Shown here: in pieces, positions 1 to 13,993 of the stretch | How positions within the stretch are numbered: the first letter of the stretch is position 1 | Layout of the letters: every line of letters starts with the position of its first letter | Assembly (NCBI GenBank): GCA_900618425.1 | Contig: UZAN01039380.1 | Location: 53,530-117,529 of the forward strand | Direction: 5' to 3' | Length of the DNA: 64,000 nucleotides | Source: Echinostoma caproni | Lineage: Eukaryota; Platyhelminthes; Trematoda; Plagiorchiida; Echinostomatidae | Translations under genes and position numbers: made by a program | The notes under the pieces: model-generated | What the model was told of the DNA's origin: nothing | The model's input: only the letters and a program-made list of their open reading frames with translations | Databases searched by the model: none

Positions 1-722
1 CTAATGAAACAGATTATTGAAACTCTAATTGGATTTAGCACCACTAATTCGGAGTTTCACTTGCGGCAAATAAGGCTTGCATATTTTGAAGCCCCCGTTT
101 CATCAGTTTGCGCGTACCAAGACAGGATCTGCGCGTTGGAGGTTTGTGTACACGTTGTTTTTACTAGATATGGGTTTGTTTTTCACTGGATTTGCTCAAG
201 TTTTGAGGTAGAGCACTAGACAACCGTGAGCCTCGCATTTCGGAGTCAGCAGTATTGCTTAGGTTTAGTGAACCATCAGTGACTCTAGTTGTGGATACTT
301 GTGTTGGGCCCCACACTGTCGGCGCCCAACAATTTAGGTGAAGTGCTTAAGTACTTGATGCTGTTGAGTCTAACGAAAAGAACGCAACACCTTTTCTGTG
401 TTCCTGTTGGCTGTTTGGAAGGATTCGATTCATTGGTGCCAATCAAGTGCTGTAGGCCGTCCGCCTTAAAGGTTATATCTATTGGCGATAAAGTAAACAA
501 TTCCTGAGCGATTTTCTCCAAACAAACTACCATTCTCGTGATCCGGTTTTACGCGTGATATTCAATTTCTATATATACCGTTCAGAAGTGGAGCAATAGC
601 ATATCGATTCTGTAGGTGAAGATAAATTATTATGTGCATTCTGTATTCACTGACACATTGTGCTAAGCTCACTCATTGTGATACTCAGTAAAGCAATGCA
701 TTTGTCCTCCTACCATGAATCA

Positions 723-850
723 AATTATTAGGTAAAGAAAGTTACCATCACGTTCACCTGGAGGTTATAAGTTCGAATCTTACCGCGACGACTACGAAGA
801 CGGCGACGACGACGACGACGACGATCACTATCACCACCACCACCGCCACC
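723..850 (+). repeat. tRNA-like B-box fragment running into a trinucleotide microsatellite
   Basis: A pol III B-box-like string (AAGTTCGAATCTTACC) lies at about 767-782. It is followed at once by CGA repeats (804-823) and then CAC repeats (831-850). The order, B box then simple repeat, is what a truncated tRNA-derived SINE with a microsatellite tail would leave. No convincing A box is visible upstream, so the head is incomplete. The arginine-rich open frame on the other strand here is only the translated microsatellite. Confidence 0.45.
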
Positions 851-1662
851 ATTACCACTAATACTACCGTCGTAATGGATGCTTTGCGTGTTTGCTATCA
901 GTAACTTCACTATCAGATAATAGGGGAATTGTGAAACAGTCGATTACTTGAATTCATTCACACTGATTTACATAAATTTTGCCTCATGTGAGACCAATTG
1001 TTGAGGGTCATGTTGGACAGCAAAGTCACAGAAAGTGAAGATAAAACTGTTTTCCATTCGTCTTCTAGTCATAGTGCATTTGCCTTACGATTTCATGTCA
1101 AATGATCTAGGTTAGCACAATCTCCGACAGGTTTTAGTTAAATAATGATGTTAATTATTAAAACGATGCGAACCGAACTTCAGTTTAACTAACGCAACAC
1201 AAGTTTGGGGAGCTGTTTGGCGAGCTCAGATCGAAATTCCCCATTTGCATCATGATACAATTGTCAGCCTCAATTTTCGTTGAACATTACTCATTTGAAC
1301 CTTTTTTGTACTCACGCACGTCAGTCAATCTCATTTCAAGTATGGGAGGAAGAAAGCACTTGATGTACGCGCACCGGAATGGATGCGTTGTAGCTGTGAA
1401 TTGATTACCGGACGATCGATAAATTTATAGGAAGGAGTGGGGACTCTGTCTTCTGGGTAATAAAACCATTGGAGAGACCAGATGTGTGCTTTCCAGCTGA
1501 AAAAAATAACACAAGGAAATCGGTGTGTTACTCTATTTCGGTGGCAAGCGAATGGTTATAATGAAAGACCTTTTGATTTCTACGAAGGAATCAACTGGTC
1601 ACTTGATCATTCACAAAATATGATCAATCCGTTCGAAAACTACGCTATTTTTTGTCATTTTT

Positions 1663-1815
1663 CTTTCTTTTTTATTTATTGAATACAGGAACGGGGCTGT
1701 GGTCATACAAAGGCTGCCTAGGAGAATATAGAACTAGGGAAGACGGGCGGCGGTGAAGTGGTTAGAACCCGGGAAGTCCGGGTCAAAGTTCGGTGACTTA
1801 ACCACTTGGCCACCG
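1663..1815 (-). mobile_element. tRNA-derived SINE-like element
   Basis: Read on the minus strand, the element starts with an A-box-like GTGGCCAAGTGGTTAAG (near 1,795-1,811) and a B-box-like GGGTTCTAACC (near 1,760-1,770). The body contains CCTTTGTATGAC and the A+T-rich tail contains CAATAAATAAAA. Body and tail resemble the copies at 26.5, 30.9 and 31.5 kb, so it belongs to a repeated family and is not a functional tRNA gene. The overlapping minus-strand open frames are incidental. Confidence 0.65.
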
Positions 1816-4807
1816 CTGAGAGGATTGCTAAATAACTGGCAGTTGAACGCACGATGACTTTTGAAGATTCCCTGAATGGCTGACTGCTGAAAGCCGCATG
1901 CAGAAAATATTCTGCAGGAAGACAATGTCCACTTATACGAACTGTCTTCGATGTTCGCTGCACTTCATGACTACCTGGATTTTCCGATGTGAATTCGATT
2001 GAACACTGCTTGAAATATATCACAAGCAAGTATTAGGATCCTCAAGCTACCTTACTTCAGTCGACCCGAGCAAAAGGCTTGTCATATGTCGCAAAAGAAT
2101 TTCTCGAGGGTGAAAAATAAACCTTTTCCACAACATACCACCTAGACTGCGGGCTCCGGTTGCTATCAAACTTCTCCACCAACTATATAATTTTGTTTCG
2201 TTTGGAAACAGACTGATTTTTGTATTTCTCAGTACGGCTCTGCACGGTTAGGGTAAACCTGTGCTTAATTTAGCCTAGTGTATGGGGGTTCGTTTAGTTT
2301 GGCCAGTCGTTAATGAATCCACTTAAACTTGTGTTCTTCATCATTGCGGTGCAACCGAAAATGAACTAAAATGTCTCGTGTAGTACATGCACAACTAGAC
2401 GAATTACTCCGTCAACACGGTCTTGAATGGGACACGAAATCTACGAAGTCTGTTCGGACCTCGCGCGCTATTTTTCACTATTCTCTTCAAATGAACAGGT
2501 GGGGAATAGAGCCTTGAAGAACCGTGGTATTGACTGATTTTCATATTCATGATTGGGAAGAAAATTAGAAATGAAATGTTTTACGTATCCTAAAATGTTG
2601 TCTGTCGATTTTTCTTACTTTTTTCATACGCGGCCTCATTTGAAGGAAGATAAATATGACTGGGTTTTACCTCGCTTGTTTTATCCTATGCAAGAGTAAT
2701 CGATAATAATACTATTTACTCAACAGTTAACTCACGAAAATAAATATGGGAAATGAACTACGAATTCTAAATGATTTTAAAAATATTTATTAAAGGTATT
2801 TGTTTTTTGTATGCTATCAATTCTCTTAGTAGAAGGCCAATGAACCGCACACGTTTTTACTTTGAACAAAAGTTAGCAAATTAAGGAAAAGTACATCCCA
2901 AAATCTCAGACTAAAGGCAGAAAAACCGGCGTAGAATAGCTCTGGTTTTTGTCGAACAGTGTGTAGACAGATTTAGTCGCATTCAGACTTTGTGGATTGA
3001 TTGCTTTCCAGTCCCGATGACCTTGCGGTCTTGGGACAAATGTTATGAAAAACACAACACTTCTGGGTCAGATCAGGAGGATGGGGAATAGCGTGGCCGA
3101 ATGTTACCAAATTACAGACAGAGAAAAAATCAATCCGGCAACTAGCCGTGACCAAATAAACCTAATTCACCATATAAACGATTATGTATGACTGAAGGGC
3201 AGTGGTCGAGGTCGTGCTAGATTTTCGCTTCACAAGTGAGTTTCTTAAAAATTCCACATTTCTGTGAACAGCATAATGATGTGTGTCAGTAGAATGCACA
3301 CCATACTATCGCTACCACCTCTATCTCCACTCATCTATCTGAGGAAGTGAAAGAGGTGAATGAACCAAACAAATTGGTCACGAACTGTCCTGGATCAATG
3401 GTATTGCATTTGATATTACATGGACTAAGGGTATGATAAAAAGCTGAAAATAACCCCTAGCAGTATGTTCCTTACTTCGCATAAAACCCCTTCCGGGAGT
3501 TCATTTTACGAGATCCCTGGTAGGCGAGATAACTTAAGCTTACCTTCTAGCTAATGTGGTTATTCATTAAACTTGAATTCTCAATAACAAATGGGTTTTA
3601 CCTGTTGCCACTTGCAGTATCAGAAAGTTGATAAATATAGACATCCATTGTATTGTCATAAAGTGCCTAGACGAACGTAGAGTATACATTCATGGGCTGT
3701 CCAAAATGCAACTACTTAAATGAAATACTGAAGGCAGATATCACAACCAAGCACTTTTACTGGATACATCAGCACGTATCAGGCGAAACCTTTGATCTGC
3801 TTAGTGCCACACATGCTTTCTTCCAATCCCTCCATTGGTAGCAGGAGACTGGACTGCGAAAATCAAACCCCCTAGCTGATCACTTGCTCCAGGATTCGAG
3901 CCTCACTGTGAAAATGGAGAAGTATAGTACCATTCAACTACCTACATGGAGCGGCTGTCGCTTACAATACCTTGGAAAATATCTATTGCGGTGGAACTTA
4001 AACGGCAGCAGCACAGTATACCAGATAGGTTCTTTTCGGAAATCGATTCGTTGGAGATCTTCTAAAGAATGCTGACGATTATATCATTATTTTGAAATGA
4101 GGAAGAAAATGGTAAAATATATGTCCTCCGGCTTTCCGAGAAACATGAACTCAAATTTGAATGATTCCATCGACTGGATATTACCAATATTGTGGAGCCT
4201 ACAGTAACCGGATAATCATCAATGAATGCAGAGTTTGTGTGAATGATTTTCAGGACAGGGACTGCGGTTAATTTTGTGACCGTTTGAAGCCGTATAAAAA
4301 GAATATCTATATGGTTCTGACCGGATTCAAACGTGTGACAACCGGACCACTCTAATGATAAAATAAATCACTGACGATCACCGACCATGAAGCAATAATT
4401 CTGACAGTAGTGAGATGGACCAATGAGGGAAAGAGCAGTAGAAGAAATGCTGGACCTACTTACATTAGAAGTTATAAATACTGCTATAAATAACATTCGT
4501 ATAATGTATGGTGGTCTTGGTAGTTGTACAAGCAGTAGATTTCGCAGTAATAATGGAGTAGTTTGAGAATAATCCACTGAGATTGCTGTTTAAGGATAAC
4601 ACTTGTAAGTGAATTGCATCGGTAAGTACAAAACCGCTGAAGGAGAATCGAGTTGAATTTAAAAACCCAAGAAGATTGTTAATATCAAGAGGCCTTGCAC
4701 TTTATCATATCGATCAACCACTTTGAGCATGGTCTGGCATGGAAAAGGGAGCAAGAAAATAAACCAGTGGTTCGGCATCCCCATGGAACCTCTTGCTCGA
4801 TGATACA

Positions 4808-4828
4808 TAAATATATATATATATATAT
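4808..4828. repeat. AT dinucleotide microsatellite
   Basis: An uninterrupted run of about ten TA units in an A+T-rich context. Confidence 0.9.
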
Positions 4829-7800
4829 TTCAAGGGAGACTGAAGACGTAGATTGAGTGGTAAAATGTTTGTTGTTACGTTTCGATTCAATCTAGGCCTC
4901 GTTTTGAAATGCAAATATATGTATCAGGTACTCGTTTCATCTCAGGACCTTTGGGTCAACTATTAAATTAGCTAAATCTCAGTTAACATTCAAACGTACC
5001 CCAGGTATAGCGTCCTAAAACCACTTACTGCCCTGGTCCATCACTCTGAATGTAGATAAAGAAAACGCAAACGAAGGGCATATGTTCACTGGTATTGATC
5101 ACCATTCAAGGACTTAATCTTCTTAGAAATCAATCTTTTTCATCGCGGTTCAACCACACTTGCGAGCCACTCATGAAATCCGAACAGCTGTTAAGGTACA
5201 CCACCCTAAAAGGATATATGGGATTAGTTCAAATAAAAATCGTCTTCCATAAGGTAATAAACCACATGAGAATCTCTCAAACCAAGTGAAACTAACTCTT
5301 CAGTTGTTATAAGTCCCGTGGGGTTATATTTCGGGTTGTGGAAAAAGCACAGCGTGTCACTGACTGATGCGGTGGGTTGTCAGGTTTTATGATTCATTAG
5401 AAGCATATTCACCTAGAGATGAACCCAAACACCAAGATAGATCTAGTGGGTTTGGAATGGGGTAAGATAAATTCTTCGCTCATGAGAGCTCAAAGACTGT
5501 AAATCAAATATTAGTAACTGGAAGTTTCTTCCGCGTGTGAAGGGAGGAGCGAGGGACGTACGATTATGGTTGAAGAGATGCTCTTTTCAGATATTGAACG
5601 TTAATGTATATTGGTGGAAAATCCTGTGGGAAATTCTTTTCAACGTTGGAGTAAACTGAAGAAAATGAAATATCTTGCACATTTACCGAGACGGGTGACT
5701 TTGGCCAGAATGTGGTTAGGTCATCTGAACAAGAATATATAATGAATGGAGCTTTCCGTGAGGCTGATTGTTCAAAGCCTAAGTGTCATGCACAATTTAT
5801 CCTCACCTGAGAGTGTCATGCAGATTGTGCTGTTCACATGCATTAGAGAAATTGCAATCACTTTATTGTTTTTTATTTTTTTACACATTCTTAACTGTAC
5901 ATATTTTAATCCTCAAATTATCAGTATTGGAGTACAAATCTGTCTATAGTGATTTCGAGCCACCACGCAGCCTGTTAGATGAAAGATAAATGATAATTAT
6001 TTTCGTCAGAAGCAAGTTTCACAAGGAGTTTGAATGTTACGAGAGCTATTTACCGCCCAGTTTACAAACAACAATACAGCTAATTACTTGGGAAGGTTGG
6101 CTTATTTTTCGAAAGATTTCTAACGGTTTTCTATGGAAATGATGGGCTTTTCTGGTGTTCCTTAATTGAAAACTTTTATGCATATGTTAGGTCATTTTGT
6201 CAATTGCACTGTTTCCATCCTGTTGTTTTGTGCATCGATTAGGAGTATTACAATAACAGGACGATGATTTCACACATTGTAATTTGAAATCGGCCACAAA
6301 GTAGTAATACTAGTGTATCTCAAAGAATGATCATTGGCTCTTAAGCAATACTGCTAACATTTCCTTGTGATGAACCACAATGATTTAGAAACAGTCTTAG
6401 TCATAATATGCTACATTTTGGTTTATTTGCTCTTTGCAGCATTGAGCAAGAAAAATCAGAAATCTGAGACCAGTACTACCTATTAGACGCGAACAAAATT
6501 TTGCAAAGTACCAATTCAATGTGATGGATATTCAATACCGCCACCCGAAATTTGGTGGTAGGTAGCTTTACTGTCGTCCGGTTCAATGCTACGTCGAACC
6601 TAGTAGAGCTTAGTGTGGTTTGACCCTCCCACTCCCGGGGCTTAAGTTGCTGGTTTCCACCAGTGAACAGCAGATATTTACGCTGATGGGGTCCACTCCG
6701 TCTGCTGTGCAATAAAATATGACTTATTTAGATCCTCCACCCAAGTTTAAATCTTCAAAAGCTTCAAAAACGTTGTTGATCGGTTCTCCTAAAAGAACTG
6801 AACAGTGTAAAACTAATCAAAATGAGAGGTAAATGATATATCCATAATCACCTTAGGAACAATAAGAAGCAAACGTCGAAGCAATGGTCTAAGTTTTTAA
6901 CCTCTCTGTTTTCGAAAAATAGGAACAAGATGGTTATAGCATGGAAAGTCTAACTAACTGCATTTCCCATAGACCGACCACGAGGCTGAAAAATGCAGTA
7001 AATCACCAAAACATTTCAATTATGAATTGTTCTTGTGCATATCTAGATAGAGAAGAATAATCAAATTAGTTCCCGGATAGTCTCACGGGATCCGGGTTTG
7101 TATTGTGTCTGGCCGCCTCATATAGGGCAACAAATAAGACGAAAACAGTGTTTCACAGAAAGTGATTCTCCGTTCAAAAATGATCAGATTTGCATACAAT
7201 TAATCTTATTTCGTGTGCGAATCGGTCCACGAAGCAGTAGTATGAAATTTGAATTAACAGCGTTAGGCAATGGATAATAACCGTGCCACCTTGTGCAATC
7301 CACAGTTGTTTTTCCATATTTTGCTAGACCGCTTCCATTAATGGAACGACGGAACGGTCATAACACGAAGTGAATAACAGTCAAATTGAAGCCAAATCAC
7401 TAATTGAGAACGACGAAGAATGCCATTGCCTTAATCGGTGAACAGCTTTGTCCTGGTATGGTTGTCACGTTTTAACCGATGATTCAGCACACATAATTAC
7501 AAAATTACAATTATAGCAGATCACATGCTGTCTCAACTGATCAAATTTTGCAGTTTTTCTCAGGTATTTTCAATGCAAATTTTCATATGTTCATTTTTCA
7601 TAAGTTTGCTTTCTTATTCTAGAGAGAGTCAATCCCAAAGCTAAATCATGCATTTGGAACCAAGACTATTGAGGCGAGAGCCAGAGAAGGTAGACAAATG
7701 GGAAAATCGTAACAGAAAATGAGCGACATTCTAATCACGGTCAATAAGATGACATTGTAGTAAGAAAAAGCATAAGTTCTGTGATTTCTGTTTAGTTACA

Positions 7801-8040
7801 AAACACCGGTCTAACGGAGTATATTCCATTTTTATAGCTAGGCAACCACTCAAGCACATATAAATGATGGCACTCAATTAAATGAGAAGAATTTATTACT
7901 TTGGACAATCAAGTTCGAGCATTTTATAAACGTGTAATTGATTTTTGTATTATATATGTTTATGTTTAATGTTTGTTGTTTCATGACTGTTTGAGTCGGT
8001 TCAACGTTATCAATATAGTGCTTCGTGTCCAGAATCAGTT

Positions 8041-8345
8041 TGTGCTATCATCAGTTCAGGCTCCGGATTCGGCCAAATTGTTCTGCATTTTGTCAGATGA
8101 AGCTTTGCTCTAGATGGAGCAAAGAGTTACTTGAGAATTGTGTTGAAAAAAGTAAGAAGTATCAGTGTATCGATTGTTACCCTCAGGAATTGTAGAGCAT
8201 TTAACCTAGTTTACATTATTAATGTATTTCGGGGAACAGGATTAAAACACATAGCGAGTGATTCAGTCATGTTTCGCTAAATATTCATCAGACTAAAGCA
8301 GTGCAGGATTTGTTTCAGTTATGTAGCGAAATCGGTAATTCGCTA
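8041..8345. repeat. Unclassified repeat-like segment with a perfect hairpin and hammerhead-like strings
   Basis: A perfect 8-bp stem CTTTGCTC/GAGCAAAG (8,103-8,110 and 8,117-8,124) with a 6-base loop directly follows CAGATGA. Some 150 bases on, the minus strand reads CTGATGA (8,285-8,291) and shortly after GCGAAAC (8,271-8,277), the two core strings of hammerhead ribozymes. Stem II between them would be too short, and no matching cleavage helix is evident. This is best read as a terminal fragment of a retroelement, possibly Penelope-like, and not as a working ribozyme. Confidence 0.3.
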
Positions 8346-11019
8346 TACCAGAAAGATTAGGTGAAGGAAAGGTAAGAATTACGCTTGATCTACATTACCA
8401 GGCTGGATTCACCCAGTAGCACATCTGGATTTAAACTCGGTTGTACTTCTATGTATATATGAGATAGGCGGTCCGCAATACGTGTATACCTAGTGTGTGT
8501 GTAGTCATAAGTAGGGAGTATGCCGTCAATCAAAAACGAATCGGAAATAAATATGAAAAATTGGTTAACATTCCCAAAATGTCTTCATAATCTTAGCATG
8601 TGACACATGAATGCACAAAACCTCTGGAGGTAACGCTGACCGAATTTGTTTTCTAGACTTGCCCGGCGGCTATTATCCGAAAGAATGTGGCAGCAGTCCT
8701 CTCTATCGTTGAGTGCATTTTGCAGAATGCTGACCGATGAACCTGTGTGTAAAAAATTCCATTAACTCTCTATTTGGTTTTTCCGCAATTTCATAGAAAT
8801 TAAATCATCAAGATTAAGTAAATTAGATATATTAATGAGAAAACTTTATATCAATTAGCAAAAGTCAACAGATTTCAATTATGGCTCTCCTAAACTGATT
8901 TTTTCCTTTCGAGAAAATGTGTCCCTATGGGGTTGAAGTGTGATTAATTCCACCCTGGTAAAGTTATTCCTATAGCACATACTTCTAGTTAAGTCCCAAT
9001 TGCACAAACGTCAATTTTGTCCCGCTCATGACGATATGAAATAATACCCCACACTCATAAATCCACCATCCCAACTTATCATCCCAAAATGGTTTTTGTT
9101 TGGTTTTAATCCGATCAGTCAACTGACCTGTATAGGTTGTTTTGACATTCCCGTAGGTCACGTTCTACGGTAACATGGACTCTGTGGACAGAGATGCGAT
9201 TTGGTTTCATGATCATGCTTCGCACCCGAATTTCAGGAGTGAACATAAGATTTATCTGTGATATTCTTTCCCAAATCGCTGAATGAGACTTTCCACCTGC
9301 CAAAACAGCATCCCAGATCGTGGAATAGAACCACCGTGGGAGCGACAGCTGAAATTCACCTTGGTTTGAGGCACATACTTGCGGTAATAGGGGAGGCCAT
9401 CAGGGAAGCTTGAGATTGCAACTTTTCTCCTTACCGAATATACCTCATTTTCATGCCCAGTTTTATTGTTGTGGCTTCAAGCCCGCACAATTCACCCATC
9501 AATTAAACTGGCTGTCATCCAAGTAAATGATCATTCTTCCTGATAAATCGCATCTGTTTCTTTATCCGCAGCACACTAACGCCCAAATGTAATGATCTCT
9601 CTAACGATGACGTACTTGCATTGTCATGTAGGAGTGAACCCCTACACTAATGGAATTCGGCGGTGGATATTACAGCTAACGATACGGACGTGAGTCTACT
9701 AGAGGATTAAGAATAACCATCGTTGGTTGGTAGATGTTTTCGTCTGTGGTCTAAATAATGGTGCCAAGGTTTTTCCAAGCTTACATTTTCTTTTGTTCCG
9801 GTCCAGATAGCTCCGAATCACATAAAATCCGGCAAGTTCGTCAGATGCCACGTCCACGATGCTTGGCTTGGTTGTGGTTGTTTACTTACTATGTGTGATG
9901 TGAACATAGCTCATTATTCCGCAAGTGGAAATAGCCTCCAACATCTGTGGGAAGATGGACTCATGTAGACTACGCGGCATGCTATGGAATTCAAGTGAAG
10001 ACAAGAGCGCTTAGCACATGATTGGTGGCATTTCTAACTCCTGGAGAAAGAGATTTCTGAACAAATCAGTTTGGTGTGGTTTCCATTCAAATCGATTTGA
10101 TTTTCCTAAATGAAACTGTTTTTTATCATCATTATCATCCAAGTCATTGGAGTCATAATTATATCAAATTTTAACTATATGTATACTATTATTACTAAGA
10201 TGTTGCCGAAAATCGAGCGAAGTGGACGGGATTAGAAATTTTGGGGGTACGTATTCTGTTGAATCACTAACCAAGCAGCGGTATTGTGAAATAATAATGC
10301 AGTGGGAACATTGAGTTATGCATGAGGATGCTTAGCAGTGTTCCAACTGGAGAGTTGAACATTTCAGTTTGGTAGTTGAAAATGTGTGCAAGAAGTCACC
10401 AGTCAGAGAAACCGAGTTGAAGCATGATTTTGTAGTCAGCGCAAATCCAATGCATTCTGTTTACAGTGATCTTAAACCTTTTCACGCTTTGATTCATAGC
10501 CAGCTGGCTTTTGTTGTCCATAGACTGTAAGAACATAGAACTAGGAACGAAATGATGTATTGACTCGGTCAGTGGAGTTTTATTTTCACTATATTTCAAT
10601 TCTTTTACTTTTTTATTGGATATGTGAAGCTGCAGGCAGCAGGAAGGAAGAAGAGGCCAATGGAAAAAAGACCTCCGATACAACAAAGACGAAAGTTATG
10701 CTGTGGTGATAATTGGATTACGAGATTGTGTGTCGATGAGTGACCGCGGTTAAAATCACTGCGGGGGGGGGAGGGTTGGGAATGATTTCAACTAAGGTCT
10801 TGTTTCTTATGGAATTTGAAGTACTTACAAAATTTAAACTAAAGACATTCTTGAATGCGTTCAAGGATTTCAAAATACAAGTATTCACTTCCGTCGAATA
10901 CTTTCACATGCAACTCTTTATTTACTATTTTTGCGTCTTTATTGCATTTGACACTATATATAATCACTGTAACCTGTCTCATTCCGCCACAAAGACCACC
11001 ACATTGTTTGTCGACTGGA

Positions 11020-11150
11020 TTCATCTGTGGTGGTGGTCAAATGTTGTTGGTCTGCTCCGAGTTCATGTGTTCGAACCACACAACCCTCGAAACAGTGGTC
11101 CTTAACTTCCCACATTTTTATGTTCCTTTGTAGTCTTGAATAACAGCAGC
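11020..11150 (+). mobile_element. tRNA-headed SINE-like fragment
   Basis: The plus strand reads GTGGTGGTCAAATGTTG as an A-box-like start (about 11,029-11,045). A clear B box, GTGTTCGAACCACAC, follows around 11,068-11,083. The head matches the element at 58.9 kb, which also begins GTGGTGGTCAAAT. The downstream body is degraded. Several overlapping open frames on both strands here arise from the repeat. Confidence 0.55.
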
Positions 11151-12094
11151 TCCATCCCAGAAATCTTTTACCAAACCTGTATAACAAAAACGCAGAGGCA
11201 AGATTATTATCATAATTGCCATTATTAGTTACCCTTCGAATACTGAGAATAAAAATGCACACGGAATGTCATAATTAGAGGGCACGTTTTCATTGGACGT
11301 ATCATTTTTGTTGTTGGTGATGCCATGAAAAATGTTTCTTTTCCGTTAAAGTAAATCAGCAGGTCAATGTAGAACATTCCCTTCCAATTAATGGTTTTCA
11401 ATATGGTATGTTTTACTTCACTTGACTGATATAATAATGAGTGAGGTTTCAGTTGAATTGAGGCTAAAACCCGCGATTACAACTCAAGTTGGATATCATA
11501 AAACAACATTGATGTTCACTGGTGATTGTTGTCCATTCGAATGGCATGAATAGCACAGCTTCGCTTTCGTAAATGCAATCGATTGATTGGTGAAAGACTC
11601 TTGATAATGATAAGAATTGTCTGCATAAGAAGTTCATCATGCGAGCCATACATGGCGCGTGCTTGGGTGGTTGAATGGGTGTGGAAAGTGGAAAAATTTA
11701 CCGCAACAAGGGTGTGATTGGCAGATGGTTTCAAATAAAATAGGTCAAATCAGGTCAAGAACTTTTTCCGTTTCTCCCTTGTGGAACAACAGAGCTATCC
11801 AATTGGGTTGTTGGAAGTTTGGTTTATTGGAACATAATCAACTTAAGGTGTTTGTCACACAACGAAATGCATTTCATTGGTTAGTGTTTGTGTGTATGTG
11901 CATTCACCTGACAAATGTTAATCTTCCCAACGTGCACGTGATTGTCAACCGTGTGTGTGTGCGTGAGTACCTCTAACAGCTCAGCATTTGACTGACGTAC
12001 ATATATTAGACAAGCTATTTCACAAAAACTGTTTCCGTGCGACACTGTCTGCTAGCTCGATTCATTTGGAAATTTTTCAGTTGTGTAGTCAAAT

Positions 12095-12113
12095 ACACAC
12101 ACACACGCACACC
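12095..12113. repeat. CA microsatellite
   Basis: A short, nearly pure run of CA units with one CG interruption. Confidence 0.85.
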
Positions 12114-12385
12114 ACAAAAATAGCTCTCTGCATTGTGTTCCCATTCTCATCCAAATCAGAATGCAGTACAACTGTGAGAATAAGACTACTTTGCTAGCCT
12201 GTCTATCACTTCTATCGATCAGGGTTGTTCGAAATCATAGGTGGAACTGAAAGGTGGACAATAACAAGACTGCCCTAATCACTGACGACCGAATGAAACT
12301 GTAAATACTGTGGCAGGGAAAATGTCACATAAAAAGATCCAGTGATGCTGATCTTTGGTGTGTTTATTTAATTCGTGCTATCTAG

Positions 12386-12400
12386 GTGTGTGTGTGTGTG
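12386..12400. repeat. GT microsatellite
   Basis: About seven pure GT units. Confidence 0.85.
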
Positions 12401-12811
12401 AAGACCAGCATGGAACCCCGGACGGCTGATCGTCTTTCCCGCGACTAGATATCAATGTATAGATAGTATCTTGTCCCGATTAGGACTCAAATCAATTAAA
12501 GTCACAGGTCACACGTCACTACATGCATTCTAATGGACAGATTTTCAGCTCCTTGCACGCCAGGGTCAGTCGTCACCGAATGTAGTCACAGAGAAGAGTA
12601 AAATGTGGCGTTGCGAAGGTGGGAAATGAGAGAAAGGATACAATTTACCTGGAACGTTTTAAAAAGTGGTCTCTGCTAGATTCTTTCTCTGTACTATAAA
12701 TCTTGGGAGCTATGGAATAAAGGACAAACGGTGGACAGTGATACGGCCATGAACAGGTTTATAGCGTCACCTAGTTACAGAAGTGGATACGCATTGTTTA
12801 GTTTCTGTGTG

Positions 12812-13993
12812 TTAAGTGTGAGAGATATTTCCTAGAATATTGTAGGATACATTATCGCAAGAGGTTAAATGTTTATTGGTGATAAAGGTAGTTAAGTGTA
12901 AATAAGGAAAACCGCTTGTCCGCAAAATAAGTTTAATATACTGGCGTGGAATTGTGTAATATTTGATTTTAAAATCGGCTAATAAAAATGGGGAGCGGTA
13001 AAGAAGATGAGTAACCACACAAGATTATACCAATCGGGAACTTTTAAAGATTACAAGCGGGAACTAAAGAAACGCAATCGTCGATTTTGTTTTAAACAAG
13101 AGTTTAAATTCGAAGTTCAAGTAAGATATCGGCAGATAGTAAAACCGACATATCGTAAAGAAGGTGATTGGGAGAACAGAGTAGTTGTCAACATAAGTAG
13201 GGAGCCTTTTCTTTCATAAGAATGTAGCCTTTTTCCTTTGACTAGTGACAAGGTGACATTCCTACATTTAGAGTTATTGATAGATGGTTTGAAGTACGAA
13301 GGCCATAAGCTTTGGGCAGATGAATTGGTGTAAAGCTGTGAGAAACGGAAATTGACTAGGAATCTGGCACGCATGATGATATGTAAATACTTGATAAAAG
13401 GGTCATCTGGGGTAGTGTCTAGGTCTCTAATATGAAAAGAGAAAAGAAAAGCGGACAGTATTGCTTCCTGGAGCACCTCTCGGTTGACCGGTAGCCAGTT
13501 AGAAGTTTTCCCACGAAATTTCGTGAAGTTTGCTCTACCAGTATTAGGAAATCCAGGATAATGAAGTAGATAAAAAATTCTGACTGTCAAAAGGATGCAG
13601 TGCATTACTGTGATAGAGGAAACACGCACTCAGTGCAGGGACTTCAAAATTGAGATTAAGAACTGCACAAGGACGTCTAAAGTGGAACGTTGTTTGCGAT
13701 AAGCAAATTGACCGTGATTTAACTGCCCAGTTACAGAAATCATGTTACAAGGCATGAATGCTTCAAAAATATTTAATAAAACGGAAGTACAGGCGATTGG
13801 TTGAAATTTCTTGGCATCGTTTTTCGGGAATGGTGTGATGCGCACCGGTCCTCAACAGTCGGGAAATTTTTTCCCCGAAGTAACGGTTGAAAATACCGGC
13901 AAGTGGCCCAACCAGATAATGCGCACATTCCTTGAAGATGATAGGGCATAGTCCATCGAAACAGCAAGCTTTTGATGTTTTGAGGCACATCAA
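12812..13993 (-). pseudogene. LINE reverse transcriptase pseudogene (family A)
   Basis: Once the replication enzyme of a LINE, it survives as three overlapping open pieces. The first (13,993-13,763) has KTSKACCFDGLCPIIFKEC, the usual LINE block 'SKAxGPDG...LKEC'. The second (13,845-13,630) has RITPFPKNDAKKFQPIA and QFAYRKQRSTLD, matching 'PVPK...RPIALTS' and 'QFAYRxxRST'. The third (13,629-13,117) has LQEAILSAFLFSFHIRDL for the canonical 'VLQGSVLSPxLFxxYIxDL'. The YADD active site is no longer readable: the matching stretch gives FIKYLHIIM. The thumb follows, with RYVGFTI for 'YLGVTI'. The protein is not functional. Confidence 0.8.

Larger units (their letters stand above)
1816..11019. other. 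Gene-poor stretch, no recognisable coding sequence
   Basis: All open frames here are short (under about 80 codons) and match nothing I recognise on either strand. The only structure seen is an AT microsatellite at 4,808-4,828 and the hairpin-bearing repeat at 8,041-8,345, listed separately. The sequence reads as decayed intergenic or intronic DNA. Confidence 0.5.

Noticed and set aside
728..910. Arginine- and glycine-rich minus-strand frame
   Set aside because: Produced by the CGA and CAC microsatellites.
10740..11262. Four overlapping open frames on both strands (up to 121 codons)
   Set aside because: They overlap in several frames, cover a SINE and simple sequence, and show no domain.
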